Below, in pieces: positions 20,612 through 32,050 of a stretch of 64,000 bases of DNA (position 1 is its first letter; every line of letters begins with the position of its first letter). The stretch is from Bathynomus jamesi (Eukaryota; Arthropoda; Malacostraca; Isopoda; Cirolanidae): the NCBI GenBank assembly GCA_023014485.1, contig JAJOZX010012082.1:1-64000 (forward strand), written 5' to 3'. A program made the translations under genes and the position numbers. The notes below the pieces were generated by a model. It was not told the DNA's origin and made no database searches. It worked only from the letters and a program-made list of their open reading frames with translations.

Positions 20612-22100
20612 CAGTGCTGTGCCCGCTAATTCCTAAAGTTAGCGTCGCTAACGCTAAAATTTAGCGCCGCTAACGGTAACGGTAAGCATTTCAACAGTTA
20701 GCGCCGCTAATGCTAATTTTTTCAGAAAAATATTTTCTGCTGGAGTCCCTGCTCAATGGTGATGCAGGTTCTTTCATGGATGCCAGTATTGCTGGCTGTT
20801 GTATCAAAACGAAGACCAGCATTCCAGTTTCGTATGCCATTCCATTCCTCTATTAACTGTAATACTGCTCTACCCATCTTGACTCCCGTACCTTCCACCA
20901 GTTAAGGATTCCTAGGAGTTTTTCTATATTTCTACCCGAGGCAACAACAGCTAAACGGTCAGATTTTCCTCCATCAGAATTGGGGAGTAGCTTTCCACGA
21001 AATGTATAATGAGAGGAGTTTCTGGGTTAAATGTTTTATTTCTTTATTTAACTTAGCTCTAGATTTCAGTCTTGATCTTTGTATTGATGATTCTGAGAGG
21101 GTAAAACCTCCTTAATATCAACTCCAGCTGCCTGGAGAGCAGGAGTAACTATGTGCATTGCTTCTCTTAAAGATGTATTTGTAAGATCCAATGCAGCAGA
21201 GAACCTAGGATCGTTGATTATTCGCCAAGGATTTGGATTTGATATTTGTCGTTTCGAGGGAGTTGAAGTAGAAGGCACGGGATTGGAGATTTTTCGTTTA
21301 TGGTATTCACTTATGCATGTTTCCTCCTCAGTGTCACTTGATGTAGAATCTAGTCCATCCTTTGAATTCCTTGTCTTTGTTTGCTTTTCATCAGTGTTCA
21401 TGTCATGTTTTTTTTTTTTCGACACTCATTTTCTGCCTCAGCCTCTTTTCCTTCCTTTCCGTTTTCGCCACGAAAACCTTATCTTGACCAGCCATGTACA
21501 TTTTTCGCACTTCATGTTGATCTTCCAGAAATTCTCAATCTTCTGCAATCTTTATTAGGCCACTTGCATTTGCACAAGATATATCAGAAAGAATATCAAG
21601 CTGTTCTTCAAATGCTTTTGTGTTAGATTCTTGGGTGCTACTTTTTCTATGCTTATTTTTCCCCAAGCATACATACTGGTTATAGATTTTCTTGAATTTG
21701 GCGACATTTGTTTTTTGTGATGTTGGTATAATGGCCTTGCTCCACATTATCAACGTTTCATCAACAGTAATTGATGCTGCTTCTGGTAGCGTTTTCTTCT
21801 CCTTTTTGATGCCATTGAATAAGCGACAAAGCACTTGTCTAAGTGTTGGAAGCTGATTTCCATCAACATTATTTACCATGACACCAATCAGCCATACTGT
21901 GTTTTGCCTTCTAGTTTGTCATTTTTATGGTGAGCCTAAATATACAGTAGTTAACAATCTTATTTGGCAGCAAATTTATCTATCTTTCTGAAACATTATT
22001 GTAGTGGGCCTAAATATAGTTAGATAAATTTGCTAGCCAAATAAGCTTATGCAATCTTTATTAGGCCGCTTGCATTTGCATGAGATATGTCAAACATAAT
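20612..22100 (-). pseudogene. transposon gene of unclassified family, broken
   Basis: Minus-strand pieces in order: 21535-21879 (ITVDETLIMWSKAIIPTSQ, KTNVAKFKKIYNQYVCLGKN, FEEQLDILSDISCANASGLI), 21066-21425 (a Lys/Ser-rich linker, then RFSAALDLTNTSLREAMHIV), and about 20750-20860 (NAGLRFDTTASNTGIHERTC). The FDTTASNTG block and an IPT...YES-like N-terminus recur in a multicopy protein family I have met in arthropod genomes. I do not know its enzymatic class. The left end at 20612 starts CAGTGCTGTGCCCGCTAA and is followed by subterminal repeats of TTAGCGCCGCTAAC. A second copy of the GCAATCTTTATTAGGCC segment at about 22050 shows an internal duplication. Confidence 0.5.
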
Positions 22101-22360
22101 TTCTGAAACATAAATGATAGCCATTAGTAACAAGAAAAAGCCATAAATAATACATAAATGAAAACAAAAACTTAGCATTTAAATATTGTGGTGTACACTA
22201 CAAAAAATGCGAAATTTACCCTATTTCAGTAAACTTCATGTCCTCTGAACAGTCATTTAATATTACTCAATCAACCCTATATTTTATTAGGCATATTCTG
22301 AGACCAAACCTCATCAATTGACAGGGTATGCGGACTCAATTTTCAGAATTATTTTTTTGG

Positions 22361-22552
22361 GGACAGTCTAGCCCCCCAGCCTCACTTACCAAATGATATC
22401 TTCGTTAAAACTAACGAAAATATCACGACTTAACCTAACCAATCGTCAAGGGCGTACAGTTGAACTAACCGGGCATTCAATTTAATTTATTATATTTGGT
22501 ACTGTAAGGCAAAAAACAAGATTACATGGGGTCCCTGATCTTCAGGTGAGCC
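22361..22552. mobile_element. MITE family A copy
   Basis: It matches 7714-7908 in the opposite orientation: CCCCCAGCCTCACTTACC, GTTAAAACTAACGAAAATAT, GGTACTGTAAGGCAAAAAAC and CCTGATCTTCAGGTGAGCC. The left terminus has lost its GGATCACC end. Confidence 0.85.
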
Positions 22553-22576
22553 TATTTTTTTTATGTTTAAATTTCA

Positions 22577-22880
22577 GAACAGTCGTACACAGATTTGCCA
22601 GTTAGAGTTAACTTAGAGAAAGTAATGATTGAACTTACTGACTGTGAAGAAAAGGCCAGCAAAGTTGTTACAAGCGGTAATGTTGGTCAGTGGCAGAGGA
22701 TTTTTTTTTTTTCTTTGAGGCTTTAAAGGATAAAGTACACTCCGATCATTGCCAGTTACCCAAGTTTATGTTGAAAGACTTTTTTCAGCGCTTCACTATA
22801 CTGAACCTATTAAGAAGTAAAATGAATAAAGAAGTGTTAAGAGATGCGTGTTTTCTTTGTTCATATAAACACATAAAATA
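22577..22880 (+). pseudogene. hAT transposase C-terminal remnant
   Basis: An uninterrupted segment (LPVRVNLEKVMIELTDCEEK) is followed after a frameshift by LPVTQVYVERLFSALHY at about 22755-22805, the hAT dimerisation signature (VERLFSAL). A T run at 22700 breaks the frame. No termini were assigned. Confidence 0.65.
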
Positions 22881-23290
22881 TCATGATTATACGAATATAA
22901 ATTAAAAGTTAAAAATTTTTATTCTCGAAAGTTTGTTAAATATTTTAAGAAATACTTTACATTGAAACGTAAGCTTTATTTCCTATTGAAGGGCGTAAGG
23001 GAGCTTTTTAATCTTAAATATGAATGCTAATGCTGTTTTATAGCATTTGAGCTATTATTACAGATAGAAAAGAGACATTTTCTTTTATTTTTATCCTTCT
23101 TTTCGAAACGAGTTAAAGCTAATATACGAGTAGTACCATAAGCATTAACAATAAGTATAGATATGGAAATTAATTTGATAATAACGTATCGGTGTAGGAA
23201 TAATATGTTTAGAGGTATGGATTTAGTGTAGGCATAAAAATGAATTTTCGCAATCATACGGACTGGAATAAGCAGATAGGAAGACTATTT
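22881..23290. other. AT-rich spacer
   Basis: Nothing recognised between the hAT remnant and the LINE. Confidence 0.5.
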
Positions 23291-23598
23291 CATAATACTC
23301 TCTTCTTTTCAGGCTGCCGTAACTCGAACGGTCCCGGCGTAATTTCCTCAAATTTCCCTTGCGCTCGCGAACATATCGCAATTACAAACAATTTGAAGGT
23401 TCTATCCTTAAATGCTCCGTAGCCTACGAAATAAAATAAACGAATTTTTTTTCTTTAATTGCTTGTAAAGACTATGATTTAACTGCGATAAATGAATCGT
23501 GGCTTAGCACTGAAACACGTGATTTTGTAGAGAAGTATCAAATTAGAGGTTATAGACTTTTTGTTAAAAACAGAATAGGTAGGCGAGGAGGCGGTGTT

Positions 23599-25731
23599 AT
23601 GTTGTATATCAAAGATAATATTGCGAACGTTATAGAAGTAAAGCACAGAATTCCAGAACCGATAGATTCGACTATAGCTGATCTTAAATTGAACGATTTT
23701 AAACTTCTTGTTGCGGTTATATATAGGCCCCCTAATCAAACAGCTGATACGGACGAAGCGTTATATCGTGAACTAAAGAGAATAATAGGTAGTGAGCAGG
23801 GCTTAGTTATGGGTGACTTTACTTGCGCTAACGTGAATTAAGATACAATGCAGGGAGACGCGGAAGGTAATCGTTTAGTTAATTTTCTCGAGGATAGCTT
23901 TCTTATTCAAAAGGTTGAAGAACCTACGAGGTTGGACATTATTTTAGATTTAGTAATAACTACGGATGATAGGCTAGTCACAGATCTTCAAGTAAGAGAA
24001 CCGTTAAGCAATAGCGATCACAATATGGTGGAGTTTGTCCTCTCAGTAAGTCACTCGAAACCAACTAACTCGACTAAAATTCTTAACTTCCAGCACGCAG
24101 ACTTTGGTAAATTTCGAAATGAATTGTCACACGTCAACTGGGAAAACGTAATGGGGATCTCCAACGCAAAACTAATGTGGGAATCGTTTGAAACAGTATT
24201 CAGGACTATAAATGAGGATTGTGTACCGTACAAGATTAAGCGTGCGAAAGTAAACAATAAAGAGTAGAGATAGGGTTCATAGGCTACACAAGTGCGATAA
24301 AGACAATTTGTGGTTACGAAACAACTACATATCTCTAAGGCGTGAAGCGAAAAGTGTAATAAAAAAGTCCAAGCGCAAATTTGAAATCTCCATAGCTCGT
24401 GACGGCAAAGAAAACCCCAAGCGATTCTTTCAACACGTCAACGATAGGAATCCAGTAAAAAGTGTCTTGGGGCCGTTGAAAAATGTTAACGGAGAGCTAG
24501 TTTCTGAAAACAAGCAAATGGCTACCTTGCTAAACGAATTTTTTACGTCAGTTTTTACTATAGAAGATGTAACGAATGTCCCTACGGTCATAGACATAAT
24601 ACCTTTTGATAATGGTAATACTCTGGATAATATTGTGGTTAGTGAAGGGGAGGTAATGCGCTATATTGATAAAATGAAAATGTGTAAATCACCGGGGCCG
24701 GATTCCATATATCCCAGACAACTAAAAGAATTAAAAGAAAGCACTGTTGTGCCGCTAACAAAGATTTTTAATGTGTCTATTTCAGAGGGGTGCGTACCAG
24801 ATAATTTCAAGTTAGCAAACGTAACACCTATCTTTAAGAAAGGCGATAAAGCTGCGGAGGGAAATTATAGGCCAATCAGTTTAATGACTGTTGTAGGTAA
24901 GCTACTGGAATCAATAATTAGGGATCGTATAGTCGAACACTTAGAATTCCATAACTTAGTTAGAAATACGCAGCACGGTTTTAAGCGAAACAAATCTTGC
25001 TTAACTAATCTTTTAGAATTTTTCCAAAGCGTGGTTGAAGTTTACGATAGTCATCGGGCGGTTGATGTAGTGCATTCAGATTTTCAAAAAGCGTTTGACA
25101 CCGTACCACACAAAAGACTCATTGAAAAAAACTAGGGCTCATGGAATCAGGGGTGTAGTAATAAATTGGATAGAAGAGTGGTTGCGAGGTAGGAAACAGG
25201 GTGGTCGTTGATGGAGCGGAATCGTGTTGGGCTAATGTAGCGAGCGGCGTTCCTCAGGGTTCTGTATTGGGAGCCTTGCTTTTCCTGATATATATTAACA
25301 ATTTAGATGTCGGCCCAGTCAGTACAGTTTCAAAGTTTACGGATGACACGAAGTTGGGTGGGAGGGGGATTAATGATGAAGATATAGGTAAAATCCAGGA
25401 AGATCTGAATAAAATCGTTGATTGGTCAGTCACATGGCAAATGAGATTTAACGTCGATAAGTGCAAAATTCTACATATAGTTTCGCGTAATGGTAATTTT
25501 GCGTATAGTATGTCAGGGAAGGAGTTAGCAAGCGTAGAGCAGGAAAAAGATTTAGGAGTTATAGTCACAGGTGATTTAAAAGTGGCGAAACAAAGTACAG
25601 CAGCGGTCAATAAAGCGAACAAAGTGCTAGGTTTTATTGCTCGGAATTTTGAGTACAAATCGCGCGATATTATTGTTCCTCTTTATAAATCATTAGTTAG
25701 ATCCCATTTGAAGTACGCGTTCCAATTTTAG
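23599..25731 (+). pseudogene. CR1-like ORF2 pseudogene (endonuclease + RT)
   Basis: Main open blocks are 23599-23841, 23848-24267, 24308-25135 and 25201-25731. They are separated by a TAA at 23839-23841, a frameshift near 24265-24308, a stop at 25133 and a stop at 25729. The intact enzyme would be about 900 residues and act on its own RNA by target-primed reverse transcription. The Ala-to-Thr change in the catalytic box adds to the evidence of inactivity. Confidence 0.85.
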
Positions 25732-26149
25732 AATCCGTATATGCGAAAAGATATAGACAAAATCAAAAGAGTTTAAAGACGAGCAACTAAGATGATTCCG
25801 TCGTTTAGGTCAAAGTCGTACGAGGATAGGCTTAAGGAGTTAAAATTGAGTACACTCGAGACTAGGAGGCTAAGGGGTGATCTAATCCAGGTTTTCAAAA
25901 TTATGTAACCTAGATAGAGAGAGCTTTTTCGAAATATCTCAATATAATAGGACTAGAAATAACGGGTGTAAGTTGACAAGCCGAAGGTTCGAGACAGCAG
26001 TTGCCAAAAACTTTTTTACGCATAGAATAGTAAATAGGTGGAATAGTTTGCAGGTAGAAGTAATTAGTAGCACGTCTATAAACATGTTTAAAAATCGATT
26101 AGACGCAGATGTTGACAGATTGGGTATAGTTTAAGGTAGTAAAATTAAG

Positions 26150-26295
26150 GCTTTGCGGTTCGGAACCCACATAAAATTGTAGGTCCTCTCCGCCACCACG
26201 GAGGACATGCACAATACACAATTACGAACACAGTTAGGTAGACCAGCCATGAGTGGATCCTAGGTTCTTTGTTGGTCTGAAACATTATAACATTA
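26150..26295 (+). repeat. LINE 3' UTR carrying the shared SINE body
   Basis: After the last coding codons (SINMFKNRLDADVDRLG), the tail reads GCGGTTCGGAACCCACAT, AAAATTGTAGGTCC, CCGCCACCACGGAGGAC and ends CTGAAACATTATAACATTA. The first 40 bases match the body of the tRNA- and 5S-headed SINEs. A 5'-truncated inverted copy lies at 11365-11505. Shared 3' ends are how SINEs usually recruit a LINE reverse transcriptase. Confidence 0.7.
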
Positions 26296-26879
26296 TATTC
26301 GAAATTCCTGTTTCTTGTTGTCAAGCAGATGTTTCTTCGTGGGAGTAAAAATAGATTGTAGATTTTTTGCTATAAGCCTATTGTAACTTTTACGAATTTG
26401 TACAGTAAATGGGAATCTGACTTGGGTGATCTATAGCTCAATAGGCCTGAGTGGCTTTATGTTGTCCATACGTAATATAATGTAACTTAATAACTTCACA
26501 AACACGTACGCGCATCTCCGCATAAGCGAGACATCGACTTTTTTAAATCTATACATCTAAACTCTAATTAATCAAATCTAATTTAATCTAACGTAACCCT
26601 AGGGCCACTAAACCGAGAAGGCCGTGATAAGAGTTTCGGATACAGTTAAAGGCTCGAAGTGTGGTTTCTGCCAAGTCATTAAATAGTGAGGTACTTGCTA
26701 ATCTAGCTTAACCTAACCTAATCAGGACCAACATATATTTTTTTCGATAATAAAAATGTTTCTAGACTTTTTATATAAATCTTGTAATGCTCCGAGGTAC
26801 CAAAAGTGTAACCTCACAAAAACGTTACCCCACTACATCTGTCACACACTCACTTACGTTCAGTTTACCACACACACAC
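26296..26879. other. spacer, no gene
   Basis: Nothing recognised until the CA tract at 26869-26879 where the hAT element begins. Confidence 0.5.
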
Positions 26880-27080
26880 CAGAGCTGGGCACTTCCGCAA
26901 ACACTTCCGCAAACCGCAAATTCCGCAATTGCGGAAGTATGTTTTTCGTTTGCGGATTTGCGTTTGCGGCAAAGTCATCGCAAATTAGTGAATTTGCGTT
27001 GCGGAACTAAGACCGCAAACGCAAATCTTTCCGCAAATTTCCCACGTGGCCACTGGCCAAGCTCATGGAGCTCATGGCTC

Positions 27081-27914
27081 ATGGAGGACGAGGAGGAGCT
27101 CGTTGCCGCGGCCGGGGTGACTTCCACCTTGCAACTGCCTAACCACCACAGGTGTGCAGCCCACACACTGAACCTGTTGGCGACGGCGGATGTGGACAGA
27201 GTTCCCATGTGGTCAACGGGTCTCCGTCCCTGCTTCTCCAGGGTGAAAGCCAAGGCCAAGGCCCACGCCCTTTGGAACAAACAAAATCGCAAGCCGACCA
27301 CAGCAGCCACCATCAAGAAGGAGCTGGGCAAGAAATTAAAGACCCCCAACGTCACGCGATGGAACTCCATGTATGATTCTATGCAGGTCTTATCTGAACA
27401 ACTCGACACAAAGCTTGCTCAGGTAAACATGATCTGCCTGCACAACAACATCTCCTCCTTCACCCCGACAGACAATGAGATCATGAAGGAGTACCTCACT
27501 GTGATGAAGCCGGTCGCCACCAGCCTGGACAAGCTGCAGTCTGAGAGGGAGGCTTACATGGGGGTCCTTCTTCCAACCCTCTATGTCCTCAGACAAAGGC
27601 TGGAGTGCATGAAGACCAAGCCCTTCAAGTATGCCAAGCCATTGTTGGAGTACCTCCTGGAACACCCTAATAGTGAGGAGAAGAGGCCAAAGGGGTTCAA
27701 GGGCAGGTTCTCCACCATATTCTCAAACATGGACCTTCTCATGGCGACTGCAATTCACCCCTTCTTCAAACTGCATGTGGTCCGGCACATCAACCCTGGC
27801 AATGTCGACGCGACGAGAACGAGGCTGTTGGATGAAATCCGGGAGCACGCTGCCATCGAGACTTCCGGACCCAGCAGTGCCGAGGACGACGATGACGAGG
27901 ACGAATTCTTCAAG
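27081..27914 (+). CDS. hAT transposase, 5'-truncated, exon A
   Basis: The first ATG inside the element (27081) gives MEDEEELVAAAGVTS. The frame itself is open from upstream of the element. Recognisable blocks are HHRCAAHTLNLLATADV, then TPNVTRWNSMYDSMQ, the conserved RW block of hAT catalytic cores. A segment ending AIHPFFKLHVV and an acidic run (EDDDDEDEFFK) follow. It ends at an AAG|GTGATT donor in phase 0 that joins exon B. The zinc finger and first catalytic Asp are absent compared with full hAT proteins of 600 or more residues. Host-cell transposition would need another source of enzyme. Confidence 0.82.
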
Positions 27915-28223
27915 GTGATTTACTGATCATTTTCGTTATTTACATAATCATTAATTCATTATGTAGATTAAAATTTAATTATTTAGTTATAAATTAATGT
28001 GTGACTGCACTCTGCGTAGCCTAGTTGTAGTAGTTGCCAGTTACTGTTAGTACTACTCATAGTCTGAGCTCACTCACACTCAGTCATTCAATTTGAACAA
28101 TTTGAACAATTTCTGACTTGTTAGTTGTTGTTACTGAGTCTGTTAGTAACTTAGACTGTCATACTTAATAGTAAATTACTATTTTTTTTGTATTATTTAT
28201 TAAATTATTTAATTTATTTCCAG

Positions 28224-28589
28224 GAGTTGAGGACCTATGGCCCAACGCCAATGGAGAGGGAGACCAGCAACAGCAACTCCAATCGCCTCTCCAACAAGTT
28301 GGCGAAAGAGTTGGACAGTTGGTCCTCTGACAAGGAGAAGAACAAGGAGCTGGAACAGAGCATGTTCCCCAAACTTCACCGCAACGCCTGGGTTCATGTT
28401 TTCCTCAAGTATAACACGGCCATCCCCAGCTCTGCGGCCGTGGAGAGACTGTTCTCCCATGGGTCAGATATAATGAAGCCCAAAAGGGCCAGCCTGACCT
28501 CTGACAACTTCGAACGTCTCGTGTTCATGAAGGGGAACATGGACTTATTAAAACTGGATTTGGCTCAGTTACTGGAGGAGGACGACTGA
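28224..28589 (+). CDS. hAT transposase, exon B (dimerisation domain)
   Basis: Acceptor TTATTTCCAG is followed by ELRTYGPTPMERE, in phase 0 with exon A across a 309 bp AT-rich intron. It contains NTAIPSSAAVERLFSHGSDI and MKPKRASLTSDNFERLVFMK, the C-terminal dimerisation region of hAT transposases (SSAAVERLFS...R..L). It stops after a Leu/Glu/Asp-rich tail. The frame is clean, consistent with a young insertion. Confidence 0.87.
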   Translation, partial: ELRTYGPTPMERETSNSNSNRLSNKLAKELDSWSSDKEKNKELEQSMFPKLHRNAWVHVFLKYNTAIPSSAAVERLFSHGSDIMKPKRASLTSDNFERLVFMKGNMDLLKLDLAQLLEEDD

Positions 28590-29204
28590 ACTTGTTGACA
28601 AAGCCAGAGGCGTACACTTGTAGAGGCTAGAGGGGTTGAGTTGTACAGTGAGTTAAAGTTGTGTACAGTCACAGTGTTAACTTAATTTAACTTGTGTAAT
28701 GTAATGTGTGTACAGTTACTACAGTTACAGTACAGTCTTCTCTAACGTGTCTAAGTCTCAAAATTTATGAAATTCAAATGATTAAATTTATTATTTAATT
28801 TATTTACTGTTTACTTGCAGGAGGTGTTTTTGTTCAATATAATATATCAATATATGTAGTATTTTTATTTCTTCTACAATAGTGATTTATTGTAATAAAT
28901 TATTTAGCCTTGTTTTTAATAAAAACAAGGCTAAAACATTAAACATTAAAAAGATATAAAAACTTTTTATACCTCTTTAATGTTTTGGATACTTTTTATA
29001 GTTAAAAAATTGCAATTGCGGAATTTGCGGTTTGCGGAAGTGCCCAGCACTGTAAAAATTGGAAATATGGTTTGCGTTTGCGGATTTGCGTTTGCGGCAC
29101 CAAAAATGGCAAGCAGTTTGCGGATTTGCGGTTGCGGAAGGTAAGGTTTGAGTTTGCGGATTTGCGATTGCGGAAGTGATTTTGAGTTTGCGGTGCCCAG
29201 CTCT

Positions 29205-29205
<1 letters not shown>

Positions 29206-29245
<40 letters not shown>
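29206..29245. repeat. (CA)n microsatellite
   Basis: About 20 CA units, the right half of the microsatellite split by the hAT element; the left half is at 26869-26879. Confidence 0.95.
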
Positions 29246-29247
<2 letters not shown>

Positions 29248-29859
29248 CCTCTCTCACCCCATATTTCTTGACTTCCCTTCAACAATTAAATTTAAGGATT
29301 TTACTGGATATATTATAATGTTTACAATGCATTACTATAATTTCTTTTCTTTAATTTAGGATCTAAGCTATAATTCATGGAACTGAATTGTAAGAACCAG
29401 CAATTATTTATTTAACATGTTTGTATGTAATGAAATAAAACCTCTATCTCTCTCTCAATCTCTCTCTCTCTCTCTGTGTTATATTTATATATAACCTGTC
29501 TAAAATTAGCATGGTTTTTATCTTTGCTTGTATACTTCAAGTACCTTTAGGATTTGAATCCTTTTATTGTTTTATAATTCAAGCGTGAACAGTAGTTTAC
29601 AGTTGCATAAAGAATATAATGTAACAAAAAATTACATGTATGCATGTATGTTCTTTGCAAATTGAGATGAGCTGAAATGAAGACACGATCTGTTTCTAAG
29701 AAGCCTATGTTGAATGTTTTCTTTAAAACGTTTTTCCAAAAGGATTAGGCTATAGCCTTATCCTTAATAAAGGACGATAGAATTTAAACTAATAATCTCA
29801 TTTACCATCCTTCCTTTTAACGATTGAAATTACATTTGCTGATCTAAAGTTTAGCGGAA
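29246..29859. other. spacer, no gene
   Basis: AT-rich, with a CT repeat at about 29450-29477. No gene recognised. Confidence 0.5.
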
Positions 29860-30641
29860 GCACTTCTTCCGCAAGATATCAATACTGAGCACTCTGTGCT
29901 TTCTGCATCTTCTCCAGCCTCGACTCAACCGACTAATGGACGCGGAGAGATGTCGCATAGTGGAGAAGGGCTCACAACAAATTATGGATATGGAGTTTCA
30001 GCGTGACAGTTTCAAGATATTTTTCAAAGAATTACTGTTACATTCAATTGAAGAACGGTGGTTGTATTCCCCTAACTAGCCGTTCTATTTCAAATCGTCT
30101 GATCGCATATTTTGCTTCTGTTGTGCATTTTTTGACGCGCGTTTAAGTGCCTTTTCGAGGGGGCGTTTCAATGCATGGCAAAATCTTTCACGTTCACTGA
30201 AGCAACATAAACATTCAATAATTTATAGGAAAACATGGAGAAATGGCGAAGCTTACTGTCAGTTGTACAAAATAAAAGCGGGCGTTGACAACGTCAGCAT
30301 GCAGATAATTTTACTTCAGAGGAAATGCTGGAGATTTGTTATGACACCTGGCTGAAAGGAATTTGGCATTTTGTGGGACAACAGAAAAGCTCCATCATCC
30401 GCACAATGGTAACTTTGAGACAAATTGAATTGCTAACAAAATTTTATTGTCATAAGCGAGCATACTGAATCAATGGATATCTCATATTGTTATCTCAGCA
30501 AGGACAGCTAGAACGAACTCATTGTTAGAGTCGATAATCGTGTGCTGCAGGCAATTGTGAAGAAAATTCATGCGCCAAATATTTTGAAATTATCATGGAC
30601 AGTTTATCCGATGTCAATTACACCAAGAAGTTGTCAGTAAC

Positions 30642-31410
30642 TAGGGCGGATCTAAGATTTGCTGGAGGGGGGTTCGGTACGAGCGCCGAAGGCTTCTAGG
30701 GGGGTCCGGGGGCATGCTCCCCCGGAAAATGTAGAAAATTAAGGCTCTCAGAAACGCGTTTTTAAGCAATTTGCGGGGTGTTTGTTAAAGTTTATTAGCT
30801 TTTAATTATATTAAAAAAATTATATAAGATTTAGCTTACTTTAGTTTTTAGTCTTAACCGTAAAATATATCAAAACAAGAAAAGTGGTTTTCTGTGAGTC
30901 AGCTTGTCCTACAACACGTGTTTCTACCGGTATCACTGCGAATCCTCTTTGCAGTCGGTGTAGATTGTCTTTCTTCATCACTGTCAAAACGAGAGAGAAT
31001 GAATTTAATATGAGCAATCGATTAGTAACTGTAAGTAGTTTTTAAAGTCATTGTTTTAGTTTACAATACAATTACTAACCTTGCCACTGACGTGGGATGG
31101 ACCAAACTTGATGGACCAAAAAATCGGTCAATTTTTGGTTGCTGTTTAACTCTTCTTGACATTAAAACCGAAAATTCTATTGAATAAATACTTTGAATGA
31201 ATATTGCTTTTTGGACTTTTGAGTATTAAAGTAAGACAGGGTCAACTAACGATCCGAAACAAAAGGGTATATTGCATGCTTTTAGTGTTGTTTGTAAAAT
31301 AACTTGTATGTTCAGTCAGTTAGCTTTGGGAGCGGGGCTTTCTGGTTTAGAGTGGTTCTGGTTTAGGGGGGGTTCGATCGAACCCCCCGAACCCCTCCTG
31401 GATCCGCCAC
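30642..31410. mobile_element. non-autonomous hAT-like insertion
   Basis: The left end TAGGGCGGATCTAAG pairs with the right end CCTGGATCCGCCA, and an inner GGAGGGGGGTTCGG pairs with CCGAACCCCTCC. The flanks TCAGTAAC (30634-30641) and AGAGTAAC (31411-31418) agree at 6 of 8 bases. It interrupts the decayed hAT gene. The core is non-coding. Confidence 0.75.
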
Positions 31411-31775
31411 AGAGTAACACTCCACATAGTCACTTGCAAGCTGTGTGAATGTGTAGTAATATTTAAGCATTTTGTCATTTATTTAGTGGTGAATGAATAC
31501 CGCCGGGAAAGGTCTGTTGGCTCACCTAGAAAATCTTAACATCAACATCACTGACTGCAGAGGGCAGTCAAATTATAACGGCAGTAACATGGACAGGCAG
31601 CGAGATTTACAAAAGCAAGTAAACTGATACGTTTCTTGGTGTTCTTGAGCGTATTTAATGCTTATTCAATTCTTCTACGCAACGATGGTCTATCCTCAAG
31701 GAAAACGACCCCAGGTTTACTAAGTCGTCCAACATTCAATGGGAGTGTTAGTGACAGTACAGGAGTATTTCGCTA

Positions 31776-32050
31776 ATCAACTTTGGTCAAATATGGCAAC
31801 AACACTATTCAAATAAAATGTTATATTGTTTGTTTACTACTTCTGCCGTAAAAACAGCGAAGTTTATATAAAAACTTAAAATATACCCAAAATTACATAA
31901 AAAACCACGTTAAAACAATAGCATACAAGAGAAATATTGGCGCAAATGCATTTCTCAAAAAATACATATATTAATTACCCGATACAGAAAATATAATTCC
32001 TTTCTCCATCTCCCACTTGTAAACAACGAAGAGGTCATAAAATTTTAATT
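31776..32050. repeat. interspersed repeat R1, copy 1
   Basis: It matches 51585-51860 over about 275 bp (CTTTGGTCAAATATGGCAAC, GTAAAAACAGCGAAGTTTAT, ACTTGTAAACAACGAAGAGG). It interrupts the decayed hAT gene. I recognise no termini or superfamily. Confidence 0.72.

Larger units (their letters stand above)
23294..26295 (+). mobile_element. CR1-like non-LTR retrotransposon, inactive
   Basis: One plus-strand coding track is broken by several stops and frameshifts. The endonuclease runs from about 23390 (LKVLSLNA, INESWLS, GGGVMLYIKDN, VAVIYRPP, a GDF block at 23813-23821 and SDHNMVEF). Reverse transcriptase follows at 24308-25731 (KSPGPDSIYP, NYRPISLMTVVGKLLE, QHGFKRNKSCLTNLLEF, FQKAFDTVPHKRL, GVPQGSVLGALLFLIYINNL). 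The catalytic box reads FTDD instead of the usual [FY]ADD. The C-terminal thumb (RATKMIPSF, LKLSTLETRRLRGDLI) is of the CR1/L2 type. The 3' tail at 26150-26295 shares the SINE body. Confidence 0.9.
26880..29205 (+). mobile_element. GC-rich hAT element inside a CA microsatellite
   Basis: The ends are 13 bp perfect inverted repeats, CAGAGCTGGGCAC at 26880 and its inverse ending at 29205. ACACACAC flanks both sides (26872-26879 and 29206-29213), as expected for an 8 bp duplication within a CA repeat. Subterminal arrays of TTTGCGG/TTGCGGATTTGCG units fill about 26890-27040 and 29010-29190 in mirrored orientation. The coding part is distinctly GC-rich compared with the rest of the window, suggesting recent arrival, perhaps by transfer. 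The transposase lacks its N-terminal half, so this copy is probably a deletion derivative. Confidence 0.93.

Noticed and set aside
27631..27918. Other-frame and opposite-strand frames within the hAT element and the LINE
   Set aside because: Long shadow frames arise from GC-rich coding DNA. Only the frame carrying family motifs was kept.
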